Positions 54,277-63,695 of a DNA stretch of 64,000 nt are shown one piece after another. Both the position numbers and the translations under genes were made by a program. Source of the DNA: Microlunatus flavus (lineage in GTDB: Bacteria > Actinomycetota > Actinomycetes > Propionibacteriales > Propionibacteriaceae); assembly GCF_900110855.1 (NCBI RefSeq), contig NZ_FOFA01000002.1:372001-436000 (forward strand). The letters run 5' to 3'. The notes under the pieces were generated by a model. It did no database searches. It was given only the letters and a program-made list of their open reading frames with translations, and was not told the origin of the DNA. Each line of letters starts with the position of its first letter. Position 1 is the stretch's first letter.

Positions 54277-55022
54277 GCGTCCACCGCCCACGCGTCGTCG
54301 ACCGGCGCGTAGCCGAGGGTGGCGCGGGTCTCCTCGAGGTCGGCGGCGAGGTGGGTGTTCGCCGAGACGCCGTTGGCCACGACGAACCCCAGCGCGGTGG
54401 CGGGCAGCTCGGCCTCGACCGCCGCCCGGACCAGCTCGGCGGCGTCGCGCCCGCTCAGCCACGCGGTGCGCTCCAGCGGGTCCCCGTCGTGGGCCGGCCG
54501 GTCGAGGTGGAAGTAGCCGATCCGCAGCGCGACGACGCTCGTGGCGGTGGTGGCGCCGGTCATCGCGCCGATCGCCTCGCTCCACGCCTTGCTCGCGCCG
54601 TAGAGGTTCGCCGGGCGGGGCCGGTCGCCGGTGCGGCGCTGCACCTGCGGCGGCATCCCCGAGACCGCGTGCAGGCTGCTGGCCAGGACGAGCCGGCGCA
54701 CCCCCGCCTCCGCGGCGGCGCGCGCCACCGCGTACGGCCCGACCAGGTTGGGGGAGAGCAGGTCGTCGAACGTCGCGTCCGGAGACGGGTCGGCCGCGAG
54801 GTGCACGACGGCGTCCGCCCCGGCGAAGGCGGCACGGCAGGCGTCGAGGTCGCTGACGTCGAGCTCGTCGACGTCCGCGGTGGCCTGCCGGTCGGTCGGC
54901 GTCAGGTCCCAGCGCCCGGCCAGGTGCTCGGCGACCGTGCGCCCGATCCGTCCCGAGGCGCCGGTCAGCACGACCCGGCGGGCGCTCCGCGCCGGTCCGG
55001 GGGACGCGGTCTGGTCTGGCAT
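54273..55022 (-). CDS. NAD(P)-dependent epimerase/dehydratase (extended SDR)
   Basis: A 249-aa SDR enzyme. The NAD-binding motif is VLTGASGRIGR near residue 18-28, followed by DVSDLDACRAAF; the active site has S in ASSLHAVSG and YGASK (YxxxK). It resembles uronate dehydrogenase-like and sugar epimerase-like members; substrate unknown. ATG 55022 has a TACGGT box ending 7 nt upstream, fitting a leaderless transcript that heads the three-gene operon with the kinase and DUF3037. Confidence 0.86.
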   Translation of the reverse strand: MPDQTASPGPARSARRVVLTGASGRIGRTVAEHLAGRWDLTPTDRQATADVDELDVSDLDACRAAFAGADAVVHLAADPSPDATFDDLLSPNLVGPYAVARAAAEAGVRRLVLASSLHAVSGMPPQVQRRTGDRPRPANLYGASKAWSEAIGAMTGATTATSVVALRIGYFHLDRPAHDGDPLERTAWLSGRDAAELVRAAVEAELPATALGFVVANGVSANTHLAADLEETRATLGYAPVDDAWAVDA

Positions 55023-55029
55023 GCTGGAC

Positions 55030-55035
55030 ACCGTA
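55030..55035 (-). promoter_or_regulatory. -10 box TACGGT of epimerase-hipA-DUF3037 operon
   Basis: Minus-strand TACGGT ends 7 nt before ATG 55022. It sits just left of the divergent rplU promoter. Confidence 0.5.
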
Positions 55036-55046
55036 GTGCCCGGCGT

Positions 55047-55076
55047 TTGACCCTTCTTGGACGCGGCACGTAACCT
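55047..55076 (+). promoter_or_regulatory. rplU-rpmA promoter
   Basis: TTGACC (55047-55052), 18-bp spacer, TAACCT (55071-55076). Expected start near 55083, giving a leader of about 90 nt. One of the best -35/-10 pairs in the window. Confidence 0.7.
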
Positions 55077-55084
55077 TGACCCTC

Positions 55085-55106
55085 GGTGCGCGCACATAGG
55101 CGCACC
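55085..55106 (+). promoter_or_regulatory. hairpin in rplU leader
   Basis: GGTGCGC-GCACATAG-GCGCACC, perfect 7-bp stem at the predicted mRNA 5' end, followed by the palindrome GGCACGTGCC (55109-55118). Possible ribosomal-protein autoregulatory structure; resembles a hairpin in the rne leader. Confidence 0.45.
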
Positions 55107-55173
55107 TCGGCACGTGCCCGTCGCTCGACGCGGTCGTGCGCACCACCAAGACATATAGGGAAGTGGGTCAGGC

Positions 55174-55482
55174 GTGTACGCGATCGTGCGTAGTGGCGGC
55201 CGCCAGCACAAGGTCGCCGTCGGCGACGTCCTCGAGATCGACCGCGTGCACAGCGCGGCCGGTGCCTCGGTGGCGTTGACGCCGCTCCTGCTGGTCGACG
55301 GCAGCTCGGTGACCTCGGACGCCTCGGCGCTCGCCAACGCCTCGGTGACCGCCGAGGTCGTGGCCGAGACCAAGGGTCCGAAGATCCGGATCATGAAGTT
55401 CAAGAACAAGACCGGCTACCGCAAGCGCCAGGGGCACCGTCAGAAGTACACCCAGGTCCGCGTCACCGGTATCGAGAGCTGA
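55174..55482 (+). CDS. rplU: 50S ribosomal protein L21
   Basis: A 102-aa L21 protein. [18 protein letters not shown] and [21 protein letters not shown] match the family throughout. GTG 55174 start. Followed 9 bp later by rpmA. Confidence 0.97.
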   Translation: MYAIVRSGGRQHKVAVGDVLEIDRVHSAAGASVALTPLLLVDGSSVTSDASALANASVTAEVVAETKGPKIRIMKFKNKTGYRKRQGHRQKYTQVRVTGIES

Positions 55483-55491
55483 GGCAGGCAG

Positions 55492-55773
55492 ATGGCACAC
55501 AAGAAGGGCGCGAGCTCGACCCGCAACGGTCGTGACTCCAACTCCCAGCGGCTCGGCGTCAAGCGCTTCGGCGGGCAGCTCGTCAACGCCGGCGAGATCA
55601 TCATCCGCCAGCGCGGCACGCACTTCCACCCCGGCGAGGGCGTCGGTCGCGGCGGGGACGACACCCTGTTCGCGCTGGTCCCGGGCCACGTGGAGTTCGG
55701 CACCCGCCGCGGGCGTCGCGTGATCAACATCGCTCCGGTCCAGGTCGCCGCCCCCGAGGTCGCCGCGGTCTGA
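55492..55773 (+). CDS. rpmA: 50S ribosomal protein L27
   Basis: A 93-aa L27 protein. The N-terminus [18 protein letters not shown] reaches the peptidyl-transferase centre; no cleavable extension as in Firmicutes. Cotranscribed with rplU. Confidence 0.97.
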   Translation: MAHKKGASSTRNGRDSNSQRLGVKRFGGQLVNAGEIIIRQRGTHFHPGEGVGRGGDDTLFALVPGHVEFGTRRGRRVINIAPVQVAAPEVAAV

Positions 55774-55792
55774 CCGCTCCGCAGCAACGTGT

Positions 55793-55825
55793 CGAGAGGG
55801 TGGCCCTTCCGGGGCCGCCCTCTCG
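55793..55825 (+). terminator. terminator/attenuator between rpmA and obg
   Basis: CGAGAGGGTGGCCC / GGGCCGCCCTCTCG stem of 14 pairs with one G-U wobble and a short loop, followed by TCGTTTCTC. It can end the rplU-rpmA transcript or attenuate into obg. Confidence 0.7.
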
Positions 55826-55907
55826 TCGTTTCTCGGCGCACACCGCTCCCGGCCCCGCAGGCCGTCTCCACCCGCAAGCCCGTCCCTCCTGAGAGGAGGC
55901 GCCCGTC

Positions 55908-57407
55908 ATGGCCATCCCCAGCTTCGTCGACCAGGTCACGCTGCACACCTTCGGCGGCAACGGCGGTCACGGCTGCGCCTCCGTGCACCGCGAGAAGTTC
56001 AAGCCGCTCGGCGGCCCCGACGGCGGCAACGGCGGCAACGGCGGCTCGGTGATCCTCCGGGTCGACCCGGACGTCACCACGCTCGTCGACTACCACCGCC
56101 AGTCGTACCGCCGCGCCACCAGCGGCCAGCCCGGCCGCGGCGACCACCAGAACGGCTCGAACGGCGACGACGTCGTGCTCGGCGTGCCCGACGGCACCGT
56201 GGTTACCGACGCGGACACCGGCGAGCGGCTGGCCGACCTCACCGGGCCTGCGACCGAGCTGGTCGTGGCGCAGGGCGGACGCGGCGGGCTCGGGAACGCC
56301 GCGCTGGCCTCCTCCAGCCGCAAGGCCCCCGGCTTCGCGCTGCTCGGCGAGGACGGCCAGGAGCGCACGGTCACCCTCGAGCTCAAGGTCGTCGCCGACG
56401 TCGGGCTCGTCGGCTACCCGAGCGCCGGCAAGTCCTCGCTCGTCGCCTCGATCTCGCGGGCCCGCCCCAAGATCGCCGACTACCCGTTCACGACGCTCGT
56501 GCCCAACCTCGGCGTCGTCGTCGCCGGTGAGACCACCTTCACCGTCGCCGACGTGCCCGGCCTCATCGAGGGCGCCAGCGAGGGCCGCGGCCTCGGCCAC
56601 GACTTCCTGCGCCACGTCGAGCGCTGCGCCGCCCTGGTGCACGTCGTCGACTGCGCCACCTTCGAGCCCGGCCGCGACCCGGTGTCCGACCTCGACGTCA
56701 TCGAGGGCGAGCTCACCGCGCACGGCGGCCTGGAGGACCGGCCGCGCCTCGTCGCGCTCAACAAGGTCGACGTCCCCGACGCCGCCGAGCTGGCCGAGAT
56801 CGCGCGAGCCGACATCGAGGCCCGCGGCTACCGCGTCTTCGGGATCTCGACCAAGACCGGCGAGGGCCTGCGCGCGCTCACGTACGCCATGGCCGACCTG
56901 GTCGCCCAGCGCCGCGCCTCGCTGCCGGCCCCGGAGCCGCGCCGGATCGTGCTCCGGCCGGAGCCCGTCCGCGGCGGCGGCGCCCCCTTCACGATCGCGC
57001 GCGAGAACGACCTGTGGCGCGTCCACGGGGAGAAGCCCGAGCGCTGGGTGCGCCAGACCGACTTCGGCAACCCCGAGGCCGTCGGCTACCTCGCCGACCG
57101 GCTCAACCGGATCGGCGTCGAGGACAAGCTCCTCGCCCTCGGTGCCCGGGCCGGCGACGGCGTGGCCATCGGCGGTGCGGCCGACGGGACCGGCGCGGTC
57201 GTCTTCGACTTCGCCCCGCAGGTCGACGTGGGCGCCGAGATCCTGAGCCGGCGCGGCGAGGACGACCGGCTCGAGCCGAGCCAGCGCCCGGCCGTCGCGC
57301 GGCGCCGTGAGCTCGACCGGGAGTACCAGGAGGCCCGTGAGGCCGAGGAGGCCGCGGGTGTGCGCGAGCGCCACCACGGGGGGCACCACGGTGGTCGCCA
57401 CCGCTGA
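55908..57407 (+). CDS. obg: GTPase Obg/CgtA
   Basis: Ribosome-associated GTPase. Glycine-rich Obg domain ([19 protein letters not shown]), G domain with [38 protein letters not shown] and NKVD, then an OCT domain (about 350-420). A His/Arg-rich tail ends the protein. 499 aa. ATG 55908 follows AGGAGG. Confidence 0.96.
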   Translation: MAIPSFVDQVTLHTFGGNGGHGCASVHREKFKPLGGPDGGNGGNGGSVILRVDPDVTTLVDYHRQSYRRATSGQPGRGDHQNGSNGDDVVLGVPDGTVVTDADTGERLADLTGPATELVVAQGGRGGLGNAALASSSRKAPGFALLGEDGQERTVTLELKVVADVGLVGYPSAGKSSLVASISRARPKIADYPFTTLVPNLGVVVAGETTFTVADVPGLIEGASEGRGLGHDFLRHVERCAALVHVVDCATFEPGRDPVSDLDVIEGELTAHGGLEDRPRLVALNKVDVPDAAELAEIARADIEARGYRVFGISTKTGEGLRALTYAMADLVAQRRASLPAPEPRRIVLRPEPVRGGGAPFTIARENDLWRVHGEKPERWVRQTDFGNPEAVGYLADRLNRIGVEDKLLALGARAGDGVAIGGAADGTGAVVFDFAPQVDVGAEILSRRGEDDRLEPSQRPAVARRRELDREYQEAREAEEAAGVRERHHGGHHGGRHR

Positions 57408-58536
57408 GGCGGACCGCGACGACGAGCGCGGGGTGGTCGCGGCCGCGCACCGCGTCGTCGTCAAGGTCGGCTCCTCCTCGCTGACCACCCCGACCGGGGG
57501 CATCGACCCGGACCGGATCGGTGCCCTGGTGGACGCCCTGGTCGCCGTACGGCTGGCCGGGCGCGAGGTCGTGCTCGTGTCCTCGGGCGCCATCGCCGCG
57601 GGGCTCGCCCCGCTCGGCATGCGGACCCGTCCGCGCGACCTGGCCAACCAGCAGGCCGCGGCGTCGGTCGGGCAGAGCCTGCTCATGGAGCACTACGGGC
57701 GGCTGTTCGCCCGGGCCGGGCTCGGCGTCGGCCAGGTGCTGCTCACCGTCGACGACGTCACCCGGCGCGGCAACTACCGCAACGCGTTCCGGACGTTCGG
57801 GCGGCTGCTCGAGCTGGGCGTCGTGCCCGTCGTCAACGAGAACGACACGGTCGCCACGCAGGAGATCCGCTTCGGCGACAACGACCGCCTCGCCGCCCTC
57901 GTGGCGCACCTCGTGCACGCCGACGCGCTCGTGCTGCTCAGCGACGTCGACGCCCTGTGGACCGCGCACCCGGCGACGCCCGGCGCCGAGCGCATCGACG
58001 TCGTCTCCGGCCGGGGCGACCTGGCCGGGGTCGACGTGACCCGGCGCGGTTCCGCGGTCGGGACCGGGGGCATGCAGACCAAGATCGAGGCCGCGGGGAT
58101 CGCCACCTCGGCGGGGATCCCCGTCGTGCTGACCTCGGCCCCGCACGCCGGCGAGGCGCTGGCGGGACGCGCGGTCGGCACGCTGTTCACCCCGACCGGC
58201 AAGCGCCGCCCGACGCGGCTGCTGTGGCTGCGCCACGCCAGCGAGACCAAGGGCCGCCTCGTCCTCGACGCCGGGGCCGTGCGCGCGGTCGTGCAGCGCA
58301 AGGCCTCCCTGCTGCCCGCCGGCATCACCGCCGTCGAGGGCACCTTCGCCGCCGGCGAACCGGTCGACCTGGTCGGTCCCGACGACGTCGTCGTGGCCCG
58401 CGGCCTCGTGGCGTACGACTCCGACGAGCTCCCCGGCCTCCTCGGCCGCACGACCCAGGACCTGACGGCGGAGCGCGGTTCCGGCTACGACCGCACGGTC
58501 GTGCACCGGGATGCGCTGGTGGTGCTGTCCGACTGA
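57391..58536 (+). CDS. proB: glutamate 5-kinase
   Basis: First step of proline synthesis: phosphorylates glutamate. Amino-acid kinase domain ([38 protein letters not shown]) followed by a PUA domain (about 285-370). GTG 57391 overlaps the end of obg by 17 bp; GTG 57433 is an alternative closer to the conserved core. 381 aa from the first start. ProA is encoded 3.3 kb downstream instead of adjacent. Confidence 0.93.
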   Translation: MVATAEADRDDERGVVAAAHRVVVKVGSSSLTTPTGGIDPDRIGALVDALVAVRLAGREVVLVSSGAIAAGLAPLGMRTRPRDLANQQAAASVGQSLLMEHYGRLFARAGLGVGQVLLTVDDVTRRGNYRNAFRTFGRLLELGVVPVVNENDTVATQEIRFGDNDRLAALVAHLVHADALVLLSDVDALWTAHPATPGAERIDVVSGRGDLAGVDVTRRGSAVGTGGMQTKIEAAGIATSAGIPVVLTSAPHAGEALAGRAVGTLFTPTGKRRPTRLLWLRHASETKGRLVLDAGAVRAVVQRKASLLPAGITAVEGTFAAGEPVDLVGPDDVVVARGLVAYDSDELPGLLGRTTQDLTAERGSGYDRTVVHRDALVVLSD

Positions 58537-58578
58537 GCCCCCGGCCGTCCGACCGGCACGACCCGGCCCGCTCCTGCT

Positions 58579-58639
58579 GACCACTGGTCACGTGCGGGCC
58601 GCGACACGCCGGCGGGACGCCCACCGGTGACCAGTGGTC
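58579..58639. repeat. intergenic inverted repeat (GTGGTCGC family)
   Basis: GACCACTGGTCAC (58579-58591) and GTGACCAGTGGTC (58627-58639), perfect 13-bp arms, 35-bp spacer. Each arm is itself nearly palindromic. Its GTGGTCGC edge also occurs in the element at 1002-1058. It lies between proB and ogt. Confidence 0.6.
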
Positions 58640-58671
58640 GCACGGGGGCGGGGCACGGGAGGATGGGTGGC

Positions 58672-59166
58672 GTGAACCCGCTGTTCCACGACGCGTACGA
58701 CACCCAGGTCGGCGTCGTCGGCATCCTCGCCGGGCCCGCCGGGCTGCGCCGGCTCGGGTGGGGCCTGGAGCAGGGCGACGCGTCGCGCGACCCCGACGAG
58801 ACGGTGCAGCTGGTGCTCGGGCAGCTGCGCGAGTACTTCGCGGGCCAGCGCGGCGACTTCGACCTGCCGCTCGACCTGCCGCCGCTCGAGCCGACCACGC
58901 TCGCGGTGCTCATGGCCCTGCGAGAGTTGCGCTGCGGGGAGACGGTCACGTACGCGGGGCTGGCCCGGCGCAGCGGCACCGGCGTGCCGGCCCGCGCGAT
59001 CGGCTCGATCATGGCCGCGAACCCCGTGCCCCTCGTCATCCCCTGCCACCGCGTCGTCGCCGCGGACGGCCTCGGCGGCTTCTCCGGCGGAGAGCCGGGC
59101 CACGAGCTCGAGACGAAGCGGTGGCTCCTCGAGCACGAGGGAGCCCTGCCCCCGGTCCTCGTCTGA
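58672..59166 (+). CDS. ogt: methylated-DNA-[protein]-cysteine S-methyltransferase
   Basis: Suicide repair enzyme that removes alkyl groups from O6-guanine. The acceptor cysteine is C125 in VIPCHRVVAADG; ARAIGSIMAANP, with the DNA-binding arginine, and GGFSGGEPGHELETKRWLLEHE are typical. 164 aa, without an Ada domain. GTG 58672 has GGGAGGA 8 nt upstream; upstream in-frame starts fall inside the palindromic repeat. Confidence 0.94.
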   Translation: MNPLFHDAYDTQVGVVGILAGPAGLRRLGWGLEQGDASRDPDETVQLVLGQLREYFAGQRGDFDLPLDLPPLEPTTLAVLMALRELRCGETVTYAGLARRSGTGVPARAIGSIMAANPVPLVIPCHRVVAADGLGGFSGGEPGHELETKRWLLEHEGALPPVLV

Positions 59167-59175
59167 GGCGCCTCC

Positions 59176-59181
59176 TAGGCT
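59176..59181 (+). promoter_or_regulatory. -10 box TAGGCT, leaderless hemerythrin gene
   Basis: TAGGCT ends 7 nt before GTG 59189. Confidence 0.5.
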
Positions 59182-59188
59182 GCAGGGC

Positions 59189-59698
59189 GTGGACATCTGC
59201 GAGCTGATCCTGTCCGACCACCACGAGCAGCGGCGCATGTTCGCGATGCTCGACGACGTGGCCAAGGACGACACCCGCACCCTCGGCGTGCTGTGGAAGC
59301 GCCTCTCGACCATGCTCGAGGTGCACGCGCAGGGCGAGGAGGAGCTCTTCTACCCCGAGCTGCTCAAGCTGGGGGAGCGGCTGCACACCGACGCCGAGGT
59401 CGAGGAGACCGAGGACGCGATCGGCGACCACAACGACATCCGCGACGGCATCCTCGCCGCGCAGCAGGCCGACGTCGGCAGCGACGCGTGGTGGAAGGGC
59501 GTGAACGACGCCCGTGAGGCCAACGACGAGCACATGGGCGAGGAGGAGCACGAGGGCCTCAAGGACTTCCGCGAGCACGTCGACCTCGAGACCCGGCACC
59601 GCATCGGGCTGGCCTTCGCCGCGTACGAGGCCGAGCACGTCGACGGCGTGCCGATCGTGGACAAGGACCCCGAGCAGTACGTGCGCGACAACGGCTGA
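59189..59698 (+). CDS. hemerythrin HHE domain protein
   Basis: A 169-aa four-helix protein with hemerythrin-type di-iron ligands: LSDHHEQRRMF, VHAQGEEELFYPEL, IGDHNDIRD and EHMGEEEHEGLKDF. Such cytosolic proteins bind O2 or NO or buffer iron; the exact role is unknown. It carries its own promoter box. Confidence 0.9.
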   Translation: MDICELILSDHHEQRRMFAMLDDVAKDDTRTLGVLWKRLSTMLEVHAQGEEELFYPELLKLGERLHTDAEVEETEDAIGDHNDIRDGILAAQQADVGSDAWWKGVNDAREANDEHMGEEEHEGLKDFREHVDLETRHRIGLAFAAYEAEHVDGVPIVDKDPEQYVRDNG

Positions 59699-59750
59699 CC
59701 GGAGCCCGCGAGCGGGCCGATTCGTACTGGTGACGGCGGTCCTGCCCGCC

Positions 59751-59756
59751 TAGCAT
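59751..59756 (+). promoter_or_regulatory. -10 box TAGCAT, LuxR-fusion gene
   Basis: TAGCAT ends 8 nt before ATG 59765. Confidence 0.45.
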
Positions 59757-59764
59757 GCGGGGGC

Positions 59765-60865
59765 ATGGGGTCGGTCGCGACGCGGACGGTGCAGGAGGTC
59801 CGCTTCGCACGCTCCGCCGACGGCGTCCAGATCGCGTACGCGGTCCACGGCTCCGGCCCGCCGCTGCTCGTCGACTCCTGCTGGCTGAGCCACCTGCAGT
59901 TCGACTGGCAGAGCCCGGTGTGGCGCCACTACCTGGTGGAGCTGGGCCGCATCGCCACGGTGGTGCGGTTCGACGAGCGCGGCCACGGGCTGTCCGACCG
60001 CGGGGTCAGCGACCACAGCCTCGAGTCCCGGGTGGCCGACCTGGAGGCCGTCGCCGACCACGCGGGGCTGGACCGGTTCGCCGTGCTGGCGATGGCCCAG
60101 GGCGGGCCGGTCGCGATCGAGTACACGGCGCGCCACCCGGAGCGGGTCAGCCGGCTCGCCTTCTACGGCAGCTACGCCGGTGCGCGGTCCGAGGCGGCGA
60201 CCGCGGAGGACCTCGAGCTCGACGCGGCGTTCACGGCGCTGATCAGGGTGGGCTGGGACCGGCCGACGCCGGAGTTCCGGCGGGTGTTCACCAGCCTGAT
60301 GATCCCCGGCGGCACGGAGGAGCAGATGCGCTGGATCGACGACCTGCAGCGCCGGGCCGTCGACGCCGACACCGCCGTCGTGGCCCGCCACCAGCGGCAG
60401 GTGACCGACGCCAGCGCGCGGATGGCCGAGCTCGACCTGCCGGTCCTCGTCATGCACAGCCTGGGCGACCAGATGAACCCCTTCGCCTACAGCCGTCACC
60501 TCGCCACCGGCATCCGGGGCGCGCGCCTGGTCGCGCTGCCGAGCGACAACCACATCGTCCTGGCCGACGAGCCGGCCTGGCCGGTGCTGCTCGGCGAGCT
60601 GACGCGGTTCCTCGCCCCCGAGCGGGAGCAGGCCCCTGCCGTGGTCGCTCCCGACGGCCCGGACCTCGCCCAGGTGCTGTCGCCCCGCGAGCTCGACGTG
60701 CTGCGCCTGGCCGCCCGCGGGTGCGACAACGACGCGATCGGCGCCGAGCTGTTCCTCTCGGTGCGCACCGTGGAGCGGCACCTGCAGAACGCCTACGCCA
60801 AGCTCGGCCTCCGGGGCCGTGCCGCGCGCACCGCGGCCGTCGCGCGGCTGCTCGCCCGCACCTGA
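59765..60865 (+). CDS. alpha/beta-hydrolase-fold sensor fused to LuxR-type HTH
   Basis: A 366-aa regulator. Residues 15-285 form an alpha/beta-hydrolase domain (FDERGHGLSDRG; D235 in HSLGDQMNPF; H263 in SDNHIVLADEP). The nucleophile elbow reads AMAQGG, so the expected serine is alanine (A111) and classical hydrolysis should be impossible. Residues 303-366 are a LuxR/GerE HTH (LSPRELDVLRLAARG, LFLSVRTVERHLQNAYAKLG). The fold probably senses a small ligand. The methyltransferase gene just downstream is a candidate target. Confidence 0.9.
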   Translation: MGSVATRTVQEVRFARSADGVQIAYAVHGSGPPLLVDSCWLSHLQFDWQSPVWRHYLVELGRIATVVRFDERGHGLSDRGVSDHSLESRVADLEAVADHAGLDRFAVLAMAQGGPVAIEYTARHPERVSRLAFYGSYAGARSEAATAEDLELDAAFTALIRVGWDRPTPEFRRVFTSLMIPGGTEEQMRWIDDLQRRAVDADTAVVARHQRQVTDASARMAELDLPVLVMHSLGDQMNPFAYSRHLATGIRGARLVALPSDNHIVLADEPAWPVLLGELTRFLAPEREQAPAVVAPDGPDLAQVLSPRELDVLRLAARGCDNDAIGAELFLSVRTVERHLQNAYAKLGLRGRAARTAAVARLLART

Positions 60866-60899
60866 CGCGTACGCGCCAGCCGACACCTGGCTCGTACGC
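60865..60899 (+). promoter_or_regulatory. paired CGTACGCGC direct repeats upstream of methyltransferase
   Basis: CGTACGCGC at 60866-60874 and again at 60891-60899 (25-bp period), each centred on the palindrome CGTACG. Possible operator for the LuxR-type regulator encoded immediately upstream. Confidence 0.4.
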
Positions 60900-60950
60900 G
60901 CAGCCCGGAGATGCGCGTCGGCGCCGATGCCGGAGGTGCCTCGCGGTCCC

Positions 60951-60956
60951 TAGCGT
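60951..60956 (+). promoter_or_regulatory. -10 box TAGCGT, leaderless methyltransferase gene
   Basis: TAGCGT ends 7 nt before ATG 60964; the CGTACGCGC repeats lie 52-85 bp upstream of it, where an activator or repressor could act. Confidence 0.5.
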
Positions 60957-60963
60957 CGCCGAC

Positions 60964-61818
60964 ATGACCGACACCACCATCAGCACCACATCCACCACCA
61001 CCCCCGACACCCGTTCCGAGCAGGACCGGGCGCTCAAGGCCAAGCACGCGGCCCTGTGGGCCAGCGGCGACTACCCGGCCGTCGCCGACGAGGTCGTCGG
61101 CGGGCTGGGCGCCGTTCTCGTCGAGGCGCTCGACGTCCGACCCGGTCAGCGCGTCCTCGACGTCGCCGCCGGCACGGGCACCTCGGCCGTCCCCGCCGCC
61201 CGCCGCGGCGCGGACGTCACCGCCACCGACCTGACGCCGGAGCTCCTCGAGGTGGGCCGTGCGACGGCGCCGCAGGACCTGCCGATCACGTGGCGGGTCG
61301 CCGACGCCGAGGCGCTGCCCTGCGAGGACGGCGAGTACGACGTGGTCATGTCCTGCATCGGCGTGATGTTCGCGCCGCACCACCAGCAGGCCGCCGACGA
61401 GCTGCTGCGGGTCTGCCGCAGCGGCGGCTCGGTCGGGGTGCTCAGCTGGACGCCGGAGGGGTTCATCGGCCAGCTCTTCGCGACCATGAAGCCGTACGCC
61501 CCGCCGCCGCCTCCCGGTGCCTCGCCCGCGCCGCTGTGGGGCCGGGTCGACCACGTGCGGGAGCTGTTCGGCGACCGCGTGCGGGACCTGGCGGCGCGCC
61601 AGCAGACGCTGCGGACCGAGCGGTTCGGCACCGGTGCGGCGTTCCGTGACTTCATGAAGCGCAACTACGGCCCGACCATCGCCGTCTACCGGTTCCTCGG
61701 CGAGGACGGCGCCCGGGTCGCCGCGCTCGACGAGGAGATGGCCGCGCTGGGCGACCGGTTCCTCACCGACGGGGTCATGGAGTGGGAGTACCTGCTCGTG
61801 ACGGCGCAGCGGGTCTGA
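60964..61818 (+). CDS. class I SAM-dependent methyltransferase
   Basis: A 284-aa methyltransferase of the UbiE/Methyltransf_11 type. SAM motif I is [13 protein letters not shown] near residue 60, motif [13 protein letters not shown], and [17 protein letters not shown] follows. A Thr-rich N-terminal 20 residues are probably unstructured. Substrate unknown. Confidence 0.88.
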   Translation: MTDTTISTTSTTTPDTRSEQDRALKAKHAALWASGDYPAVADEVVGGLGAVLVEALDVRPGQRVLDVAAGTGTSAVPAARRGADVTATDLTPELLEVGRATAPQDLPITWRVADAEALPCEDGEYDVVMSCIGVMFAPHHQQAADELLRVCRSGGSVGVLSWTPEGFIGQLFATMKPYAPPPPPGASPAPLWGRVDHVRELFGDRVRDLAARQQTLRTERFGTGAAFRDFMKRNYGPTIAVYRFLGEDGARVAALDEEMAALGDRFLTDGVMEWEYLLVTAQRV

Positions 61819-61846
61819 GGCCGGGCGCGGGCGGGGCCTGCTCCAC

Positions 61847-61852
61847 TACCGT
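61847..61852 (+). promoter_or_regulatory. -10 box TACCGT of proA
   Basis: TACCGT ends 6 nt before ATG 61859. ProA therefore seems to be transcribed separately from proB. Confidence 0.5.
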
Positions 61853-61858
61853 GGGCGC

Positions 61859-63109
61859 ATGAGCGAGCACACGGGCGTACGGGAGCAGGCCCTCGCGGCG
61901 CGGACGGCGTCGCAGATCCTCGCCACGGCCACCCGGGCCCAGAAGGACGCGGCCCTGCACGCCATGGCGGACGCCCTGACCAAGGCCGAGACCGCCGTCC
62001 TCGAGGCCAACGCCGCCGACGTCGCCCGGGCCGAGGAGGCGGGCACGGCGGCCTCGCTCGTCGACCGTCTGCGGCTGACCCCGGACCGCGTGGCCGGCAT
62101 GGTCGACGGCCTGCGCGACGTGGCCGCCCTGCCCGACCCGGTCGGCGACGTCGTCCGCGGGTGGACCAACCCCAACGGCGTGCAGGTCCGGCAGGTGCGC
62201 GTGCCGTTCGGCGTCGTGGGCATCGTCTACGAGGCTCGGCCGAACGTTACCGCCGACGCCGCAGGGCTCTGCCTCAAGTCCGGCAACGCCGTGCTGCTGC
62301 GCGGCTCGTCCTCGGCCGCGTCGTCGAACGCGGCGGTCGTCGAGGCGCTGCGCGACGGGCTGGCCGACGCCGGGCTGCCCGTGGACGCCGTCCAGCTCGT
62401 CCCCGGGCCGCGCGAGGTGACCGACGAGCTCATGGGCGCTCGCGGCCTCGTCGACGTGCTGATCCCGCGCGGGGGCGCCGGCCTCATCGACCACGTGGTG
62501 CGCCACAGCCTGGTCCCCGTCATCGAGACCGGTGTGGGCAACTGCCACCTCTACGTCGACGCGAGCGCCGACCCGGCGATGGCGCTGGCGATCCTGCTCA
62601 ACGCCAAGACGCAGCGGCCGTCGGTGTGCAACGCGGTCGAGACGCTGCTCGTCCACGCGGACGCCGCACCGCGCTTCCTGCCCGACGCGCTCACCGCGCT
62701 CGCGCAGGCGGGCGTCACCGTGCACGGCGACGGCGCCACGGCGGCGTACGGCCCGGGCGTCGTCCCGGCGACGCCGGAGGACTGGGACACCGAGTACCTC
62801 TCGCTCGACCTCGCGGCCCGCGTCGTGACCTCGCTCGACGAGGCGGTCGCGCACATCCGCGACCACTCGACCGGGCACAGCGAGACGATCGTCACCGACT
62901 CGGAGTCGGCGGCGCAGCGCTTCACGGCGCAGGTCGACGCGGCCGCGGTCCTGGTCAACGCGTCGAGCCGGTTCGTCGACGGGGGAGAGCTGGGCTTCGG
63001 GGCCGAGATCGGCATCTCCACGCAGAAGCTGCACGCCCGCGGGCCGATGGGCCTGCCCGAGATGACGTCGACCAAGTACCTGATCACCGGCTCCGGCCAG
63101 GTCCGCTGA
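61859..63109 (+). CDS. proA: gamma-glutamyl phosphate reductase
   Basis: Second step of proline synthesis: NADPH-dependent reduction of glutamyl phosphate. The ALDH-fold enzyme of 416 aa has the catalytic C257 in [34 protein letters not shown] near 125-144, and the C-terminal [20 protein letters not shown] (around 380-400). Four unrelated genes lie between it and proB. Confidence 0.96.
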   Translation: MSEHTGVREQALAARTASQILATATRAQKDAALHAMADALTKAETAVLEANAADVARAEEAGTAASLVDRLRLTPDRVAGMVDGLRDVAALPDPVGDVVRGWTNPNGVQVRQVRVPFGVVGIVYEARPNVTADAAGLCLKSGNAVLLRGSSSAASSNAAVVEALRDGLADAGLPVDAVQLVPGPREVTDELMGARGLVDVLIPRGGAGLIDHVVRHSLVPVIETGVGNCHLYVDASADPAMALAILLNAKTQRPSVCNAVETLLVHADAAPRFLPDALTALAQAGVTVHGDGATAAYGPGVVPATPEDWDTEYLSLDLAARVVTSLDEAVAHIRDHSTGHSETIVTDSESAAQRFTAQVDAAAVLVNASSRFVDGGELGFGAEIGISTQKLHARGPMGLPEMTSTKYLITGSGQVR

Positions 63110-63110
63110 G

Positions 63111-63695
63111 TCAGGCGTCCGCCGGGGCGCCTGCGACCCTCAGCGCCCGGTCGGTGTGGTCGACGAGCCACTCGAAGCTCGCGTCCACGTCGGTGGCGTA
63201 CTGGAAGCCGTCGGCCGCCTGGATGGAGGCGAAGCCGTGCAGCAGGCTCCGCACGGTTCGCAGGGCGTGGACGGCGTCCGCCGGAGGAATGCGGTACGCC
63301 CGCAGGACCGCCTCCAGCACCGCCTGCTGGCGCTGCCGCGCCTCGCCGAGCGGGTCGTCGCCGGCCGCGAAGGGCGCCAGCCCGGTCCCGACGAGGTATC
63401 GGCCGGGGTGCTCGACCGCATACGCGCGGAACGCCCGCATGACGGCCGCGAGCGCCTCGCGCCCGGCCAGGCCCTGGACCGCCGTGCCCATCCGCTCGGT
63501 GGCCTCCGTGAGCGCCAGCGTCGCGATCCGCCGTTCGAGGTCGTCCTGGCCGGTGACGTGCTTGTAGAGCGAGGGCGGTCGCACCCCGAGGCGCTGCGCG
63601 AGCAGGCCCATCGTGAGGTTCGCGGCTCCGACCTCGTCGGCGAGGGCGGCGCCCGCCGCCACCACCTTGGCCGTGTCGAGCCCCGCCCTAGGCAC
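63111..63695 (-). CDS. TetR-family transcriptional regulator
   Basis: A 194-aa TetR/AcrR regulator. HTH region LTMGLLAQRLGVRPPSLYKHVTG near residues 27-49; the C-terminal part resembles the WHG-type ligand domain (HALRTVRSLLHGFASIQAADGF). GTG 63695 overlaps the 3' end of the hydrolase gene by 8 bp, so the two form an operon and the hydrolase is a probable target. Converges on proA with a 1-bp gap. Confidence 0.9.
   Translation of the reverse strand: MPRAGLDTAKVVAAGAALADEVGAANLTMGLLAQRLGVRPPSLYKHVTGQDDLERRIATLALTEATERMGTAVQGLAGREALAAVMRAFRAYAVEHPGRYLVGTGLAPFAAGDDPLGEARQRQQAVLEAVLRAYRIPPADAVHALRTVRSLLHGFASIQAADGFQYATDVDASFEWLVDHTDRALRVAGAPADA

Noticed and set aside
58627-58671. Longer N-terminus of the alkyltransferase from GTG 58627
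   Set aside because: The first codons would lie inside a perfect inverted repeat and do not match the family. GTG 58672 has a well-spaced Shine-Dalgarno.
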